Positions 32,630-42,217 of a stretch of 64,000 nt of DNA are shown piece after piece. The position numbers and the translations under genes are program-made. Source of the DNA: JANSWY01 sp965243755 (lineage in GTDB: Bacteria > Bacteroidota > Bacteroidia > Cytophagales > Cyclobacteriaceae); NCBI GenBank assembly GCA_965243755.1, contig CBDEVW010000001.1, positions 1 through 64,000 of the forward strand, in the 5' to 3' direction. Below the pieces are notes generated by a model. That model saw only the letters and a program-made list of their open reading frames with translations. It did not search any database and was not told the DNA's origin. How positions within the stretch are numbered: position 1 is the first letter of the stretch; each line of letters starts with the position of its first letter.

Positions 32630-33608
32630 TGCTCAAATTTATAATCAATTCCACCTGATAACTTGAATCCTTTTGAGTAATGGTCAGCACATGTTTTTTG
32701 GGATAAATTAATTCCAGTCTCTTTTTTACATTTTGCAATCCGATCCCTTCATCGATCGCTTTATTATCAGAGGTGTGTTGGTAATTGTTACTGCATAAAA
32801 AGTGAAGCTTTCCCTCTTCGATTGTAACCCGTATATCAATCGCGATCCCAACATCCTGACTTGCAGCGCTGTGCTTGAACGCATTTTCTACAAACACCAT
32901 TAAAATCAATGGAGCTATAAGGTGATCTCCCACATTATCTGGTAAACTAAGCTGAACATCTCCTCGTTCTTCAATTTGCAATTCATTGAGCTGAACAAAG
33001 TTTTGCAACTGTTTCAACTCATTTTTTAGGGGCACAAATTTCTCCTTGCATTCATACAACATGTAGCGCAGCACCGAAGACAACTCGAGGATGATCTTTG
33101 GGGTCTTGGGAGAGTTCTCCAGGGCGTAGGAATACAGGTTGTTGAGGTTATTAAACAGGAAATGCGGATTGATTTGTGATTTCAAAAAACTAAGCTCACT
33201 ATTTTCCATCAAGCCTTTGAGTTGCTCAACTTCATTTTGCTTTTTGATGGCATCCCATCCGAATTTCATTCCAAACAAAATCATGATCACCGGCAACACA
33301 TCTACCAGGCTAAAGAAGACTCCCGGAAAATACTTCCCCTTGGTGTCCGGAAAATAAATCTTTTCCAAAACCGCCTCCTCCAGGACAATTACAATGGCTA
33401 TTATCACTACGAGTGCAATAAAAAACGGAATGTATCTCCTGGCATACAACAGCTTAGGAAGCAGATAATAGTTTACAATCAGCGCTGCAACACCATAATT
33501 GGCGAAAAAGACAAACTTGTGTCCTTCAATATGCGGTGCATTCCTGTCAAAAGAATAAAAAAGAAATACTACTGCATACAGCACCACCTGGAATAGTACT
33601 TCCCACAT
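32619..33608 (-). CDS. LytS/YehU-type sensor histidine kinase
   Basis: About 329 residues. Four membrane helices occupy residues 1-130; the His_kinase domain follows with the phospho-acceptor His in KSQINPHFLFNNLNNLYS, and an HATPase part with ILMVFVENAFKHS and EGIGLQNVKKRLELIYP. ATG at 33608 is favoured because AGGTGA lies seven bases upstream; a GTG 33 bases earlier is the alternative. Its end overlaps the LytTR regulator gene, its cognate partner. Confidence 0.88.
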   Translation of the reverse strand: MWEVLFQVVLYAVVFLFYSFDRNAPHIEGHKFVFFANYGVAALIVNYYLLPKLLYARRYIPFFIALVVIIAIVIVLEEAVLEKIYFPDTKGKYFPGVFFSLVDVLPVIMILFGMKFGWDAIKKQNEVEQLKGLMENSELSFLKSQINPHFLFNNLNNLYSYALENSPKTPKIILELSSVLRYMLYECKEKFVPLKNELKQLQNFVQLNELQIEERGDVQLSLPDNVGDHLIAPLILMVFVENAFKHSAASQDVGIAIDIRVTIEEGKLHFLCSNNYQHTSDNKAIDEGIGLQNVKKRLELIYPKKHVLTITQKDSSYQVELIINLSNDH

Positions 33609-33824
33609 TTTATGCTCACCTATTTTACTGACTAAGCCCACACTCCAATGTTAATAAGCCAGTTGCAAAAGTCCTAAAGTAATCTGTGATCAACGTTTTT
33701 AGCCTGCTCAAATGGCACTTAACTGCTGTTTAGGGGTAAAGTGATGTCGTTGACAGATCATATTTAGAAAGCAGACCTGAATTAATTTCTTTTGTATTGT
33801 CAAAAATTCAATAGTTGTATCGCA

Positions 33825-36206
33825 ATGAAATTAAGGTTATCTCAGTTTTTTATCATTTGTTTTTCACTTTGCACCGCTTTATCCTCATGGGGTCAGTCGG
33901 GACAGGTTCAAATTACGGGTACTGTCATTGATGGAGCCAGCAATGATCCTGTAGAGTACGCTACCATTGCCATTATGGATCCCAGCACCGATAAACCACT
34001 TACCGGGACAATCAGTAATGACAAGGGGCAATTTAAAGTAGGAGCATCTTCACGTGAGTTTTACATTGAAATCAGCTTTATAGGATATACGCCAACACGT
34101 ATTTCGGAATTTGAAATCAAGAATAACACTGTTGACCTGGGGGAAGTGCAACTTGATGTTGATGCAGAACAATTGGAAGAAGTCATCATCCGAGGTGAAA
34201 AATCACAAACCGAATTCAGACTTGACAAAAGGGTATTTAATGTTGGTCAGGACCTGAGCAGTACGGGAGCAAGCGCACTTGAAGTCCTTAATAATGTCCC
34301 ATCAGTGAATGTAAATATTGAAGGACAGATCAGCCTGAGAGGAAGTACAGGAGTACAAATACTGATCAATGGGAAACCATCCGTATTGACCAGTGATGAT
34401 GGAGGAAATGCCCTTGGGACCATTACAGCTGATATGATCGACAGGGTAGAGGTCATCACAAACCCTTCCGCCAAATACGATGCTGAAGGCACCTCTGGCA
34501 TCATCAATATTGTCATCAAAAAAGAAGAAAGAAGAGGCACCAACGGGAGCATTTCTCTCAATACCGGAACACCGCACAATCACAGCCTGGGGTTTAGTAT
34601 GAACCACCGCACCGAACGATTCAATATATTTACGCAGCTTGGTGCTGGTTACCGGGAACTACCACAGCAGGTAAAAAACATCAATATCGATAAATCAACT
34701 GGTGAGACCATCAACACACTCGGAACTGAGTACAGGAATGAAAACTTTTATAATTTCATTCTCGGCACTGATTATCATATCAATGAAACCAATGTATTGA
34801 CCGTAAGCGGAAATTTTGCCTATGAAATTGAGGATCAGCCTTCGTCCACCACTTTTGAACGGATCAATGCCAACGACGAGCTGGTTTCCAGATGGTCACG
34901 AAGTGAAACTACTGAAGCGACCAACCCAAAATGGCAATATGAGGCACAATACAAAAGAGATTTTGTGGACCATGAGGACCATGACCTGATTGTAAGTGCC
35001 ATCGGAAGTTTTTTTGGAAAGGACCAATCCTCAGACTTTATTGATCAAACAAGTTTTGGTGCTGATGAAGACGCTGAACAGCAGACACGAACTAATTTTA
35101 AAGAGGCCAAAAACACCTTCAAACTAGACTACACCCGTCCATTCAACGAAAAATATACTATTGAAACAGGTGCGCAATATTTTCTTACCAACGTAAGCAA
35201 TGATTACGCAGTACACGACCTCATTGATGGTGAATGGATCAACAATCCCAATTTGACCAACGTCTTTGATTATGATCAGGTGGTAATTGGTGCCTATGGT
35301 ACTGGTGCCTATGAAAATGACACATGGGGACTCAAAGCAGGATTGAGACTGGAGCACACTGATCTGAAAACATTACTGGTCACTACCAATGAACCCAACG
35401 ACCAGAAATACACCAACCTGTTTCCCAGCTTCCACACTTCCTATAAGTTTTCAAAAACTCACTCAATACAGGCTGGTTACAGCAGAAGAATATTTCGCCC
35501 AAGGCTCTGGGACCTGAATCCTTTTTTCAATATCAGAAACAACTTTAGCATCCGTACTGGTAACCCAGAGTTGCTGCCGGAATTCACCGATTCCTATGAA
35601 ATCAACAGCTTGTTTGTAGAAGAAAAAGTGTCTTTCAATTTTGGTGTTTACTACAGGTACACTACCGATGTGGTTGAGCGCATTTCCGTGTTTGAAAACA
35701 ATGTAAACACTACCAAACCCATGAACATCGGTACAACAAAGGCCACCGGAATTGAAATCAACGGGAAATATAGTCCGGCAAAATGGTTCTCTATCAATGG
35801 TGATTTCAACTACAATTATTTCAACAGAGAGGGCATGCTGGAGAGTCAGTCATTTGATTTCAATGCTGATCAGTGGTCCACAAAACTGAATACCAAATGG
35901 AAGTTACCTGCAGAAATAGACATGGAAATTACCGGCAGGTACGAATCATCCTTCAAAACTATACAGGGCAAAACATCGGATATCATGTTCGCCGATATGG
36001 GGTTGAGAAAAAAGGTATTCAATAAAAGAGGTGTGATCAATTTCAGTGTAAGAGATATTTTCATCAGCCGAATACGCAAAAACATTCTTGAGCAAGAGGA
36101 CTTTTATGTTTTCAGCAGACGATACAGGGGACGGTTCATCACGCTGGGTTTCAGCTATGGATTTGGGAAAGGTGAAGCCATGGAGTACACCGGCAGAAGA
36201 CGTTAA
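33825..36206 (+). CDS. TonB-type outer membrane receptor, outer membrane beta-barrel family
   Basis: About 793 residues: signal peptide (1-24, ending SSWGQ), a carboxypeptidase-regulatory-like domain (about 27-105, VQITGTVIDGASNDPVEYAT), a plug-like domain (about 120-225, GASALEVLNNVPSVNVN, GQISLRGSTGVQILINGKPS, VEVITNPSAKYDAEGTSGI) and a long beta barrel to the end. This is the layout of the Bacteroidota outer-membrane-protein family related to TonB-dependent receptors. Substrate unknown. ATG 33825 chosen; it is divergent from the LytS-type kinase gene. Confidence 0.85.
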   Translation: MKLRLSQFFIICFSLCTALSSWGQSGQVQITGTVIDGASNDPVEYATIAIMDPSTDKPLTGTISNDKGQFKVGASSREFYIEISFIGYTPTRISEFEIKNNTVDLGEVQLDVDAEQLEEVIIRGEKSQTEFRLDKRVFNVGQDLSSTGASALEVLNNVPSVNVNIEGQISLRGSTGVQILINGKPSVLTSDDGGNALGTITADMIDRVEVITNPSAKYDAEGTSGIINIVIKKEERRGTNGSISLNTGTPHNHSLGFSMNHRTERFNIFTQLGAGYRELPQQVKNINIDKSTGETINTLGTEYRNENFYNFILGTDYHINETNVLTVSGNFAYEIEDQPSSTTFERINANDELVSRWSRSETTEATNPKWQYEAQYKRDFVDHEDHDLIVSAIGSFFGKDQSSDFIDQTSFGADEDAEQQTRTNFKEAKNTFKLDYTRPFNEKYTIETGAQYFLTNVSNDYAVHDLIDGEWINNPNLTNVFDYDQVVIGAYGTGAYENDTWGLKAGLRLEHTDLKTLLVTTNEPNDQKYTNLFPSFHTSYKFSKTHSIQAGYSRRIFRPRLWDLNPFFNIRNNFSIRTGNPELLPEFTDSYEINSLFVEEKVSFNFGVYYRYTTDVVERISVFENNVNTTKPMNIGTTKATGIEINGKYSPAKWFSINGDFNYNYFNREGMLESQSFDFNADQWSTKLNTKWKLPAEIDMEITGRYESSFKTIQGKTSDIMFADMGLRKKVFNKRGVINFSVRDIFISRIRKNILEQEDFYVFSRRYRGRFITLGFSYGFGKGEAMEYTGRRR

Positions 36207-36213
36207 AACTACT

Positions 36214-37386
36214 TTATCCTGACTTAAATTTTAAAGCTTTCTGAGAGATCAGTACCCATAGTGGACTGATGAAAATAGTGATTGAAATAGTTAAAATACT
36301 CAGTTGGTAACCATAACTGGAAATGATCCCGGTTTGGTTACCAAGGCTTGCCAACACAAAGCTAAATTCACCGACCTGAGCCAATAACGCACCACCCATC
36401 AGGCTTTCTTTCCAGGAATTACCAAGAAATCGCAATGAAATGGCATTGATGCCATGGTTGCTAAGTAAAACTCCCAGCACCAATAAGGCGAGGATGGTCC
36501 AGTTTTCATACATGAACTTTAAGTCGATGAGCATGCCAACGGAAATAAAGAAGACCGAAATAAGCACCACCCGGAAGGCATGTAAACTATCATGCAGCCA
36601 CCTTGTGGAAGGAGATGAATGAACAAATAAGCCTGCCACAAAAGCTCCCAGTCCAGCAGATAGATTAAAAACAGAGGTGAGTAATGCAAACCCAAAACAA
36701 ATGATCAAGCTTGCAAATACCTGTAGTTCATGATCTGCCCGGATAATGGATTCGAACGGCAGGTGGATGACCTGCTTTTTTAATAACCACACCAGGAATG
36801 CCACCGTAATAACTCCACCCACTACCTGCAAAAGAATTTCATTGACCTCCACATTGCCCCCACCAAGCAACGACATAATAATGATCATTGGAACGATCAG
36901 AATATCCTGAGTAAGCAGTATACTGACCACATTCTGACCTATCTTGGTCTGATTGAGTCTGAAATCATCGATCAGTTTAATTACTACAGCAGAACTACTC
37001 AGTGAGATAATGAATCCAAGTAGCATCATCCGTTTAAAAGGCCAGCCCATCGCCATACCCAATGCTACAATCAACAACACACTGAACATGACCTGCATCC
37101 CGGTACCAAACAGGGCAATGCGCCATTTGCTGATAAAATCCTTCAGGGAAATTTCCATCCCAATGAAAAACATCAGCACCACCAGACCAAATTCACCAAT
37201 GACTTCTACCGATTCGTAATCCTCGATTAACTTCAAACCATAAGGCCCCAGTACCACACCGGTGAGAATGTAGGCGATGATGTAGGGTTGATTAAATCTC
37301 TTTAAAAAGAGGCCAAATAACAGGATCAGGCCACATACTCCCAGAACAATATTCAACTCATGATTTAATGACGCAGCAAGTACCAT
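36214..37386 (-). CDS. CPA2-family cation:proton antiporter (KefB/NapA-like)
   Basis: A 390-residue membrane protein with about 12 helices. Typical blocks are YILTGVVLGPYGLKLI, GEFGLVVLMFFIGMEI, FIISLSSSAVVIKLI (unwound helix), SAGLGAFVAGLFVHSS and FFISVGMLIDLKFMYENWT. It exchanges Na+ or K+ for protons at the inner membrane. It has only the transport domain; the TrkA-N domain of Kef proteins is absent. Convergent to the receptor gene and divergent from the hsp20 pair. Confidence 0.85.
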   Translation of the reverse strand: MVLAASLNHELNIVLGVCGLILLFGLFLKRFNQPYIIAYILTGVVLGPYGLKLIEDYESVEVIGEFGLVVLMFFIGMEISLKDFISKWRIALFGTGMQVMFSVLLIVALGMAMGWPFKRMMLLGFIISLSSSAVVIKLIDDFRLNQTKIGQNVVSILLTQDILIVPMIIIMSLLGGGNVEVNEILLQVVGGVITVAFLVWLLKKQVIHLPFESIIRADHELQVFASLIICFGFALLTSVFNLSAGLGAFVAGLFVHSSPSTRWLHDSLHAFRVVLISVFFISVGMLIDLKFMYENWTILALLVLGVLLSNHGINAISLRFLGNSWKESLMGGALLAQVGEFSFVLASLGNQTGIISSYGYQLSILTISITIFISPLWVLISQKALKFKSG

Positions 37387-37387
37387 T

Positions 37388-37445
37388 TCAAAATGTCAAT
37401 TTGACTCAAAAATGTGCCAATAAATCATTTAAACCGACATTTTGA
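37388..37445. promoter_or_regulatory. Spaced inverted repeat in the antiporter/hsp20 gap
   Basis: TCAAAATGTC (37388-37397) and GACATTTTGA (37436-37445) are a perfect 10-bp inverted repeat 38 bases apart, directly before the antiporter start and about 95 bases before the first hsp20 gene. It could be a regulator site. A weak sigma-54-like sequence (TGGAAC-N5-TTTGA) lies at about 37471-37485. Confidence 0.35.
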
Positions 37446-37538
37446 CACAAAAAATTTTCAAAAATTAAGGTGGAACACGATTTGATTATTGGTTGGTAAA
37501 TGAATTAAAGATTTTGTTAACCTAAAACAGATATTATT

Positions 37539-37985
37539 ATGACACTCGCAAATTCAAATTCAAATGTGTTCCCGTCATTCAGCAATCTGTTTGACGATTT
37601 CTTTAACACGGAACTATCTGACTGGAGAAGAAGTAATTACTCTTCCAGCAATACGACTTTACCAAGAGTCAACATTTATGAAGACAATGATGGCTTTAAA
37701 GTAGAGATGGCTGCTCCTGGTATGAAAAAGGCTGATTTCAACATCGAGCTGGACAATAATGTATTGACCATAAGCTCCAACAAAGCGAATGAAAACACGA
37801 ATGAAAATGGCCAGTATACCAGAAGAGAGTTTTCTTACGAGTCATTTACAAGGTCTTTTACATTGCCTGAAACTGCTGACAGTGAAAAAATCAGTGCAGC
37901 ATACAATGATGGCATCTTAAGAATTGAAATCCCTAAAAAAGAGGAAGCTAAACCAAAACCTCCAAAAGCGATCACCATATCGTAA
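37539..37985 (+). CDS. Hsp20 small heat-shock protein 1
   Basis: A 148-residue alpha-crystallin-type chaperone. The crystallin domain covers about residues 45-135 (PRVNIYEDNDGFKVEMAAPG, EFSYESFTRSFTLPETAD, AAYNDGILRIEIPKKEE), with a Phe/Asn-rich N-terminus (FPSFSNLFDDFFNTELSDW) that mediates assembly. It holds unfolding proteins. First gene of a stress group with a second Hsp20, a small membrane protein and a Do-type protease in the same direction. Confidence 0.92.
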   Translation: MTLANSNSNVFPSFSNLFDDFFNTELSDWRRSNYSSSNTTLPRVNIYEDNDGFKVEMAAPGMKKADFNIELDNNVLTISSNKANENTNENGQYTRREFSYESFTRSFTLPETADSEKISAAYNDGILRIEIPKKEEAKPKPPKAITIS

Positions 37986-38026
37986 GGAGGATTTTGCAAA
38001 CAAAAAAACAGGAAAGGAGGCAAGTT

Positions 38027-38425
38027 ATGGACTTACTAAAATGGACCAATAAGATTGGATCTAACATTAAAAAAGGTGTTTCTGAATTCTTTGGAGGCAC
38101 ATCTGATATTCAACTATGGCCTCAGAAGAATAACATCGCAGAATTTTCGGTAGCAGTACCTGGATTAAGCAAAAAAGACATTGATATTTCGATAGACAAT
38201 GACTATTTGATCATTTCTTCCAAAAAGCAATATCAGAATGAATACAATGATGGTGCGTGGAAGCGAAAAGAATATGGATATGCGGCATTCAGGAAAATGT
38301 ACCCTCTGCCAGAAAATGCAGATCCTGATAAGATCAAAGCAAAAATGGACAATGGCATGTTGCATGTGACCATTGGTGGCATGTCAAAGCCTATCAGTCA
38401 TCGAAAAACAATTAAAGTAGCTTAA
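38027..38425 (+). CDS. Hsp20 small heat-shock protein 2 (divergent)
   Basis: A 132-residue alpha-crystallin-like protein, more divergent than its neighbour: crystallin domain at about 28-118 (NNIAEFSVAVPGLSKKDIDI, KRKEYGYAAFRKMYPLPENA, AKMDNGMLHVTIGG). ATG at 38027 is preceded by AAAGGAGG at good distance, so a longer frame from 37994 is unlikely. It follows the first hsp20 gene after 41 bases and is surely in the same operon. Hetero-oligomers with the first copy are possible. Confidence 0.88.
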   Translation: MDLLKWTNKIGSNIKKGVSEFFGGTSDIQLWPQKNNIAEFSVAVPGLSKKDIDISIDNDYLIISSKKQYQNEYNDGAWKRKEYGYAAFRKMYPLPENADPDKIKAKMDNGMLHVTIGGMSKPISHRKTIKVA

Positions 38426-38443
38426 CATTAAACAGTATATCAT

Positions 38444-38602
38444 ATGGAAAATATGGCAATTGGATTAACTCTTGTCTGTTTTCTTTTTGGTATCATTATC
38501 CTGGTCCTTGAGCAGTCGGATCGGCTTAAGGACCTATTGGATCAATCAAAGCAAATGTTCGTCTTGAGGAAAGACAGGGAAGAAAACGAGAAAGAGGATT
38601 AA
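38444..38602 (+). CDS. 52-residue single-span membrane protein
   Basis: ATG 38444 to TAA 38602 codes for 52 residues: MENMAIGLTLVCFLFGIIIL gives one membrane helix, followed by a charged helical tail (DRLKDLLDQSKQMFVL, then REENEKED). It fits between the second hsp20 gene (18 bases) and the protease gene (about 60 bases), all in the same direction, which supports it as a real small stress-operon protein. No family is known to me. Confidence 0.6.
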   Translation: MENMAIGLTLVCFLFGIIILVLEQSDRLKDLLDQSKQMFVLRKDREENEKED

Positions 38603-38664
38603 TCTAAAAATACATCGATCCGGACTCCAATTAATTAATGGTTGAACATAATGAACGAAATAAT

Positions 38665-40188
38665 ATGAAAAACTATATTATATCGGGAGTGATTGCGCTG
38701 GCCATTTCGCTGGGAGTGGTTTGGCTGGCACCTCAACTAAATCCCGACAATAAAACACTGAAAATTGAGCATATCAACGGCACTCCTGCACGAGGAGCGT
38801 TGTATACGTTAAACGAAAAGGACGAAATTATCCCACTGGACTTTACCGCTGTTGCGCAAGAGGTGATGGACGCGGTGGTACACATCAAATCCGCCAAGTC
38901 CACCAATTATGCCACCAGAAATCCGCAGCAGTATAGAAGACTCCCTGACCCATTCAGAGACTTCTTTGGTGGGGACGACTTCTTTGACCAATTCTTCGGT
39001 CCCAGGTTCCATTATCAAACACCACAGCAAAAGGAGCCACAGGTGCAAATTGGAACCGGATCGGGGGTAATCATCAATTCCGAAGGTTATATCGTGACCA
39101 ATAACCATGTGATTGACGATGCGGATGATATCGAGGTGACGCTGCATGACAACAGATCATACAAGGCGACAGTCATAGGCACAGACCCCAGTACTGACCT
39201 GGCCCTGATCCAGATTAAAGAATCGAACCTGCCTTCATTGCCCCTGGTCAACTCTGATGATGTGAAAGTTGGTGAATGGGTGCTGGCAGTAGGTAACCCC
39301 TTTAACCTGAACAGTACCGTGACTGCTGGTATCATCAGTGCAAAATCAAGAAGCATCAATATCCTGAGGGACCAGTATGCAGTAGAGTCTTTTATTCAGA
39401 CTGATGCCGCCATTAACCCCGGAAACAGTGGTGGAGCTTTGGTCAATTTGCAGGGTGGCCTGGTGGGGATCAATACCGCCATTGCAAGCCCAACCGGAGC
39501 GTATGCCGGATATGGTTTTGCTGTCCCATCCAACATCGTCAATAAAGTAGTAGAAGATCTCTTAAAATATGGTGTGGTACAAAGAGGATATCTTGGTGTG
39601 ACGATCAGAGGAGTGGATGGCAACCTGGCCAGGGAGAAAGACCTTGAGGTTACCACTGGCGTTTACGTTGACAGCCTGATGGCTAACGGCGCGGCTATTG
39701 ATGCGGGCATTAAATCTGGTGATGTAATTCTTGAAGTAGACGGAATGAAGGTAGCAACCGCACCGGAGCTGCAGGAAATGATTGCCAGACGCAGACCAGG
39801 GGACGAAGTGAAACTGAAAATAGCCCGTGGTTCAAAAGAATTAGATGTAAAAGTGAAGCTGAAAAACCGTGATGGGGAAGAAAAGTATATGGCCAATAAC
39901 AAAACAGAGGTGTTCAATGTACTGGGGGCAGAATTTGAGGACCTTGATAAAGCAACGGCTAAAAAACTTAACATCCCCGGTGGTGTGAAAGTAAAAAAAT
40001 TGTATGCAGGGAAGTTACGCCAGCACACTGAAATCAGAGAGGGTTTTATCATCACCAAGGTTGACAAGCAGGTCATTAAAAACAAAGAGCAACTGGCAGA
40101 AGCCCTTAATGATAAAAAGGGAGGAGTGTTGATTGAAGGAATATATGAAGATCTGCCGGGAGCTTACTTTTACGCTTTTGGGCTATAA
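38665..40188 (+). CDS. Do-type periplasmic serine protease (DegP/DegQ family)
   Basis: About 507 residues: N-terminal signal/anchor helix (MKNYIISGVIALAISLGVVW), trypsin-like domain with His in IVTNNHVIDD (near 148), Asp in DLALIQI (near 178) and Ser in INPGNSGGAL (near 255), then PDZ 1 (about 300-380) and a degenerate PDZ 2 (about 400-500). It degrades or refolds damaged envelope proteins. An ATG nine codons earlier (38638) is possible but the signal helix fits 38665 better. It ends before a terminator and follows the Hsp20 genes. Confidence 0.9.
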   Translation: MKNYIISGVIALAISLGVVWLAPQLNPDNKTLKIEHINGTPARGALYTLNEKDEIIPLDFTAVAQEVMDAVVHIKSAKSTNYATRNPQQYRRLPDPFRDFFGGDDFFDQFFGPRFHYQTPQQKEPQVQIGTGSGVIINSEGYIVTNNHVIDDADDIEVTLHDNRSYKATVIGTDPSTDLALIQIKESNLPSLPLVNSDDVKVGEWVLAVGNPFNLNSTVTAGIISAKSRSINILRDQYAVESFIQTDAAINPGNSGGALVNLQGGLVGINTAIASPTGAYAGYGFAVPSNIVNKVVEDLLKYGVVQRGYLGVTIRGVDGNLAREKDLEVTTGVYVDSLMANGAAIDAGIKSGDVILEVDGMKVATAPELQEMIARRRPGDEVKLKIARGSKELDVKVKLKNRDGEEKYMANNKTEVFNVLGAEFEDLDKATAKKLNIPGGVKVKKLYAGKLRQHTEIREGFIITKVDKQVIKNKEQLAEALNDKKGGVLIEGIYEDLPGAYFYAFGL

Positions 40189-40207
40189 AAATTCCTTAAA
40201 AAATTTC

Positions 40208-40250
40208 AAAACAGGCCTTGATCTTTTTCAAGCCTGTTTTTATTTTTTAC
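40208..40250 (+). terminator. Rho-independent terminator after the Do protease gene
   Basis: AAAACAGGC (40208-40216) plus TTGA pairs with TCAA plus GCCTGTTTT (to 40240), then TATTTTTT. A 13-bp stem with one bulged C. Confidence 0.8.
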
Positions 40251-40274
40251 AGTGGAAACCAATTGAATGTGCTT

Positions 40275-40520
40275 ATGAAAACTTCATTTTTGGATTACTA
40301 CAAAATGGTTCTGGAAAAAGTCAGCTTTGATCCTCAACTGTTTAATAAGGAATACCAAAAAGCTGTTCAGGTACTTGACCATGAGGAAAAACAACAATTC
40401 CATCAATGGATGGAAGATCGTGGGTATTCAATTCCAACTGGTTATGAATTTCACCGATGGAAGCCCATGGTGTTGGAAAACTCCTACAGTGGTAATTATT
40501 CTATGGAGGAAATTCATTGA
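40275..40520 (+). CDS. Hypothetical 81-residue protein
   Basis: ATG 40275 opens MKTSFLDYYKMVLEKVSFDP, a small, charged, probably helical cytoplasmic protein (KEYQKAVQVLDHEEKQQFHQ, then a Tyr/Pro-rich end). Longer frames would start inside the preceding terminator. It is flanked by two terminators, so it is a single-gene unit. No family recognised; small regulators of glucosyltransferase- or sigma-associated type look similar but nothing supports a function. Confidence 0.6.
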   Translation: MKTSFLDYYKMVLEKVSFDPQLFNKEYQKAVQVLDHEEKQQFHQWMEDRGYSIPTGYEFHRWKPMVLENSYSGNYSMEEIH

Positions 40521-40570
40521 GAGCATGTTTTTTGATGCTCCATGAAGAAGCTCATTGTAATTGCAAATGG

Positions 40571-40603
40571 CCGTCTCGGGGTAAGCCTTGAGACGGTTTT
40601 ATT
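40571..40603. terminator. Terminator after the 81-residue protein gene
   Basis: CCGTCTC (40571-40577) pairs with GAGACGG (40590-40596), followed by TTTTATTT on the + strand. Confidence 0.75.
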
Positions 40604-40922
40604 TACTGATCCTGATGGCGTCTTTTGCCCAGGCTATTAGTTCGTCCGGATCATTCCAGATGCTTTCAGGTATGGAAAAGTAAGGCATCTTGCTATGCTG
40701 CTCACCTCCTTTGTTTTCGTATTTGGCTTTCAGGTCATCATCCACCTTAAAAAATGCCTTACCCATCGAATCGATGATCCCGAACATTTTTCCTTCATGA
40801 AATATCCCGTGTCCACCAAACATCTTCTTTGATGTAATCCCACCAATTGGCTCCAACCTGGCAACCAGTGTTTCTGCGGACAATACTGACTCCTGTCCCA
40901 TTTTATCTCCTTTTACACCCAT
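40599..40922 (-). CDS. TfoX/Sxy N-terminal domain protein
   Basis: A 107-residue protein with the TfoX N-terminal domain: KKMFGGHGIFHEGKMFGII, FFKVDDDLKAKYENKG, MPYFSIPESIWNDPDELIAW. In gamma-proteobacteria TfoX/Sxy activates competence; the stand-alone N-terminal domain is widespread and its role elsewhere is unknown. ATG 40922 or the Met at residue 8 can both be the start. Monocistronic. Confidence 0.85.
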   Translation of the reverse strand: MGVKGDKMGQESVLSAETLVARLEPIGGITSKKMFGGHGIFHEGKMFGIIDSMGKAFFKVDDDLKAKYENKGGEQHSKMPYFSIPESIWNDPDELIAWAKDAIRISK

Positions 40923-41055
40923 ACGTTTAAATTTATTTCAACCTTAATCTATTCATTACCAGCAAAATATAAACTTTTTAATAAAAAATTGGTTTTTACT
41001 AAATCCGAATCAACAGTTCACTTCGTAAGTCAATTTAGACAATAAAACAAAATCT

Positions 41056-42159
41056 ATGGAAAACGCACAAACGCACACAACAACTTTAAAATGGCCAGAA
41101 GTCTACAGTCTTGCAGCATTGAATGCTGCAGTGGTAATCAGTTGGATCGCCTACCATGAGTATCAACCCACCCTGATACAGAATTTTGACTTCCATTCGC
41201 TTGCTGAGTTTCTGGTGGGCGCAAAAGCCATTATTCTGATTATCATTCCGGCAATTGCGGGATATGTAGCTGATAAGCTCATGAACAAAAACGGGAAATA
41301 CTTCATCGTATTCTCCGTAGGCATTGGGGCTACAGCGATGATATTCATGACAGTAGCTACAATAATAGCTGCAGGTCCCCTAAGTGCTATTCGTCCCTTT
41401 CTTCCGATTATGATTGTTTTATGGCTGGTGGCTATGAACCTGTTTATCAGTCCGGCCAACTCTATGGTGGAGGCCTTTGCACCGGCACAGAAACTTCCAC
41501 AGGTCATGGGTGTCCTTTTTCTTGTGACAGAATTGATCTATGCACTTGAACCATTGGTGGTTAGTCTGGTCCATTTCTTTGGTGATACCCTAACCTTCAT
41601 TGTAGGTGGAGTACTGATCAGTGGGACCGGGTTTATATTTCATAAAGTATCTTCCAACGAAGTAATCCAGAGGAAGCAGCAGCAATCCGAGCATAAGTCC
41701 GACAAGCTTTATATCCCTGCCTTAATCGCGATTATCATTTGCGGCATTGAATTAGGGATAGGCAAGGCTTTCCTGACAGAATATGTTCCCAATCACTTCA
41801 ATGATCACTTTGAAGCACTAAAAGGTTCAGCAGAATACTTATCGTTTGGACTACTGGGACTTTCTGCCATCCTGGCATTCCTCATCAGTAGAAAAGTAAC
41901 CAATCTTAACATCAACAAAACATTGGTGATCAATTTTATCATACTTGGAGTGGCCGGTTTGGTACTGTTTCTAGCTACCAATTACATCCTTGCCATTGCA
42001 GGAGCATTTACCATAGCAGTTTGCTTCAGCTTTATCAATATTGCGGGATTACCCTATGTGTTTAAAAGTATGCCCTCAAAATTCATCACTTACGGAGTAG
42101 GCATATTCATCGGCGCTTCAGAGATTTTCACCGGGCTATTTGAGATCTATTATCATTAA
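41056..42159 (+). CDS. MFS-type transporter
   Basis: A 367-residue membrane protein with about 11-12 hydrophobic helices in two halves joined by a charged loop (QRKQQQSEHKSDK, near residue 205). YVADKLMNKNGK between the second and third helices corresponds to the major-facilitator loop motif. Related proteins in Bacteroidota are annotated as MFS sugar-type transporters; the substrate is unknown. It stands alone before a bidirectional terminator. Confidence 0.7.
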   Translation: MENAQTHTTTLKWPEVYSLAALNAAVVISWIAYHEYQPTLIQNFDFHSLAEFLVGAKAIILIIIPAIAGYVADKLMNKNGKYFIVFSVGIGATAMIFMTVATIIAAGPLSAIRPFLPIMIVLWLVAMNLFISPANSMVEAFAPAQKLPQVMGVLFLVTELIYALEPLVVSLVHFFGDTLTFIVGGVLISGTGFIFHKVSSNEVIQRKQQQSEHKSDKLYIPALIAIIICGIELGIGKAFLTEYVPNHFNDHFEALKGSAEYLSFGLLGLSAILAFLISRKVTNLNINKTLVINFIILGVAGLVLFLATNYILAIAGAFTIAVCFSFINIAGLPYVFKSMPSKFITYGVGIFIGASEIFTGLFEIYYH

Positions 42160-42179
42160 AAAATGCGTAGTGTGAGTTC

Positions 42180-42210
42180 GAGCGTACCTTACTGAGGTAC
42201 GCTCACTTAC
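42180..42210. terminator. Bidirectional terminator
   Basis: GAGCGTACCT (42180-42189) pairs perfectly with AGGTACGCTC (42195-42204) between convergent transporter and racemase genes; a T-rich tract follows on the + strand. Confidence 0.7.
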
Positions 42211-42217
42211 TTTTATA

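Noticed and set aside
37471..37485. Sigma-54 promoter in front of the hsp20 genes
   Set aside because: TGGAAC-N5-TTTGA has the GG at -24 but lacks the GC at -12; too weak to list as a promoter.
38638..38664. Longer start of the Do protease
   Set aside because: Possible, but the nine extra residues are charged and would place the signal helix away from the N-terminus; the ATG at 38665 fits better.
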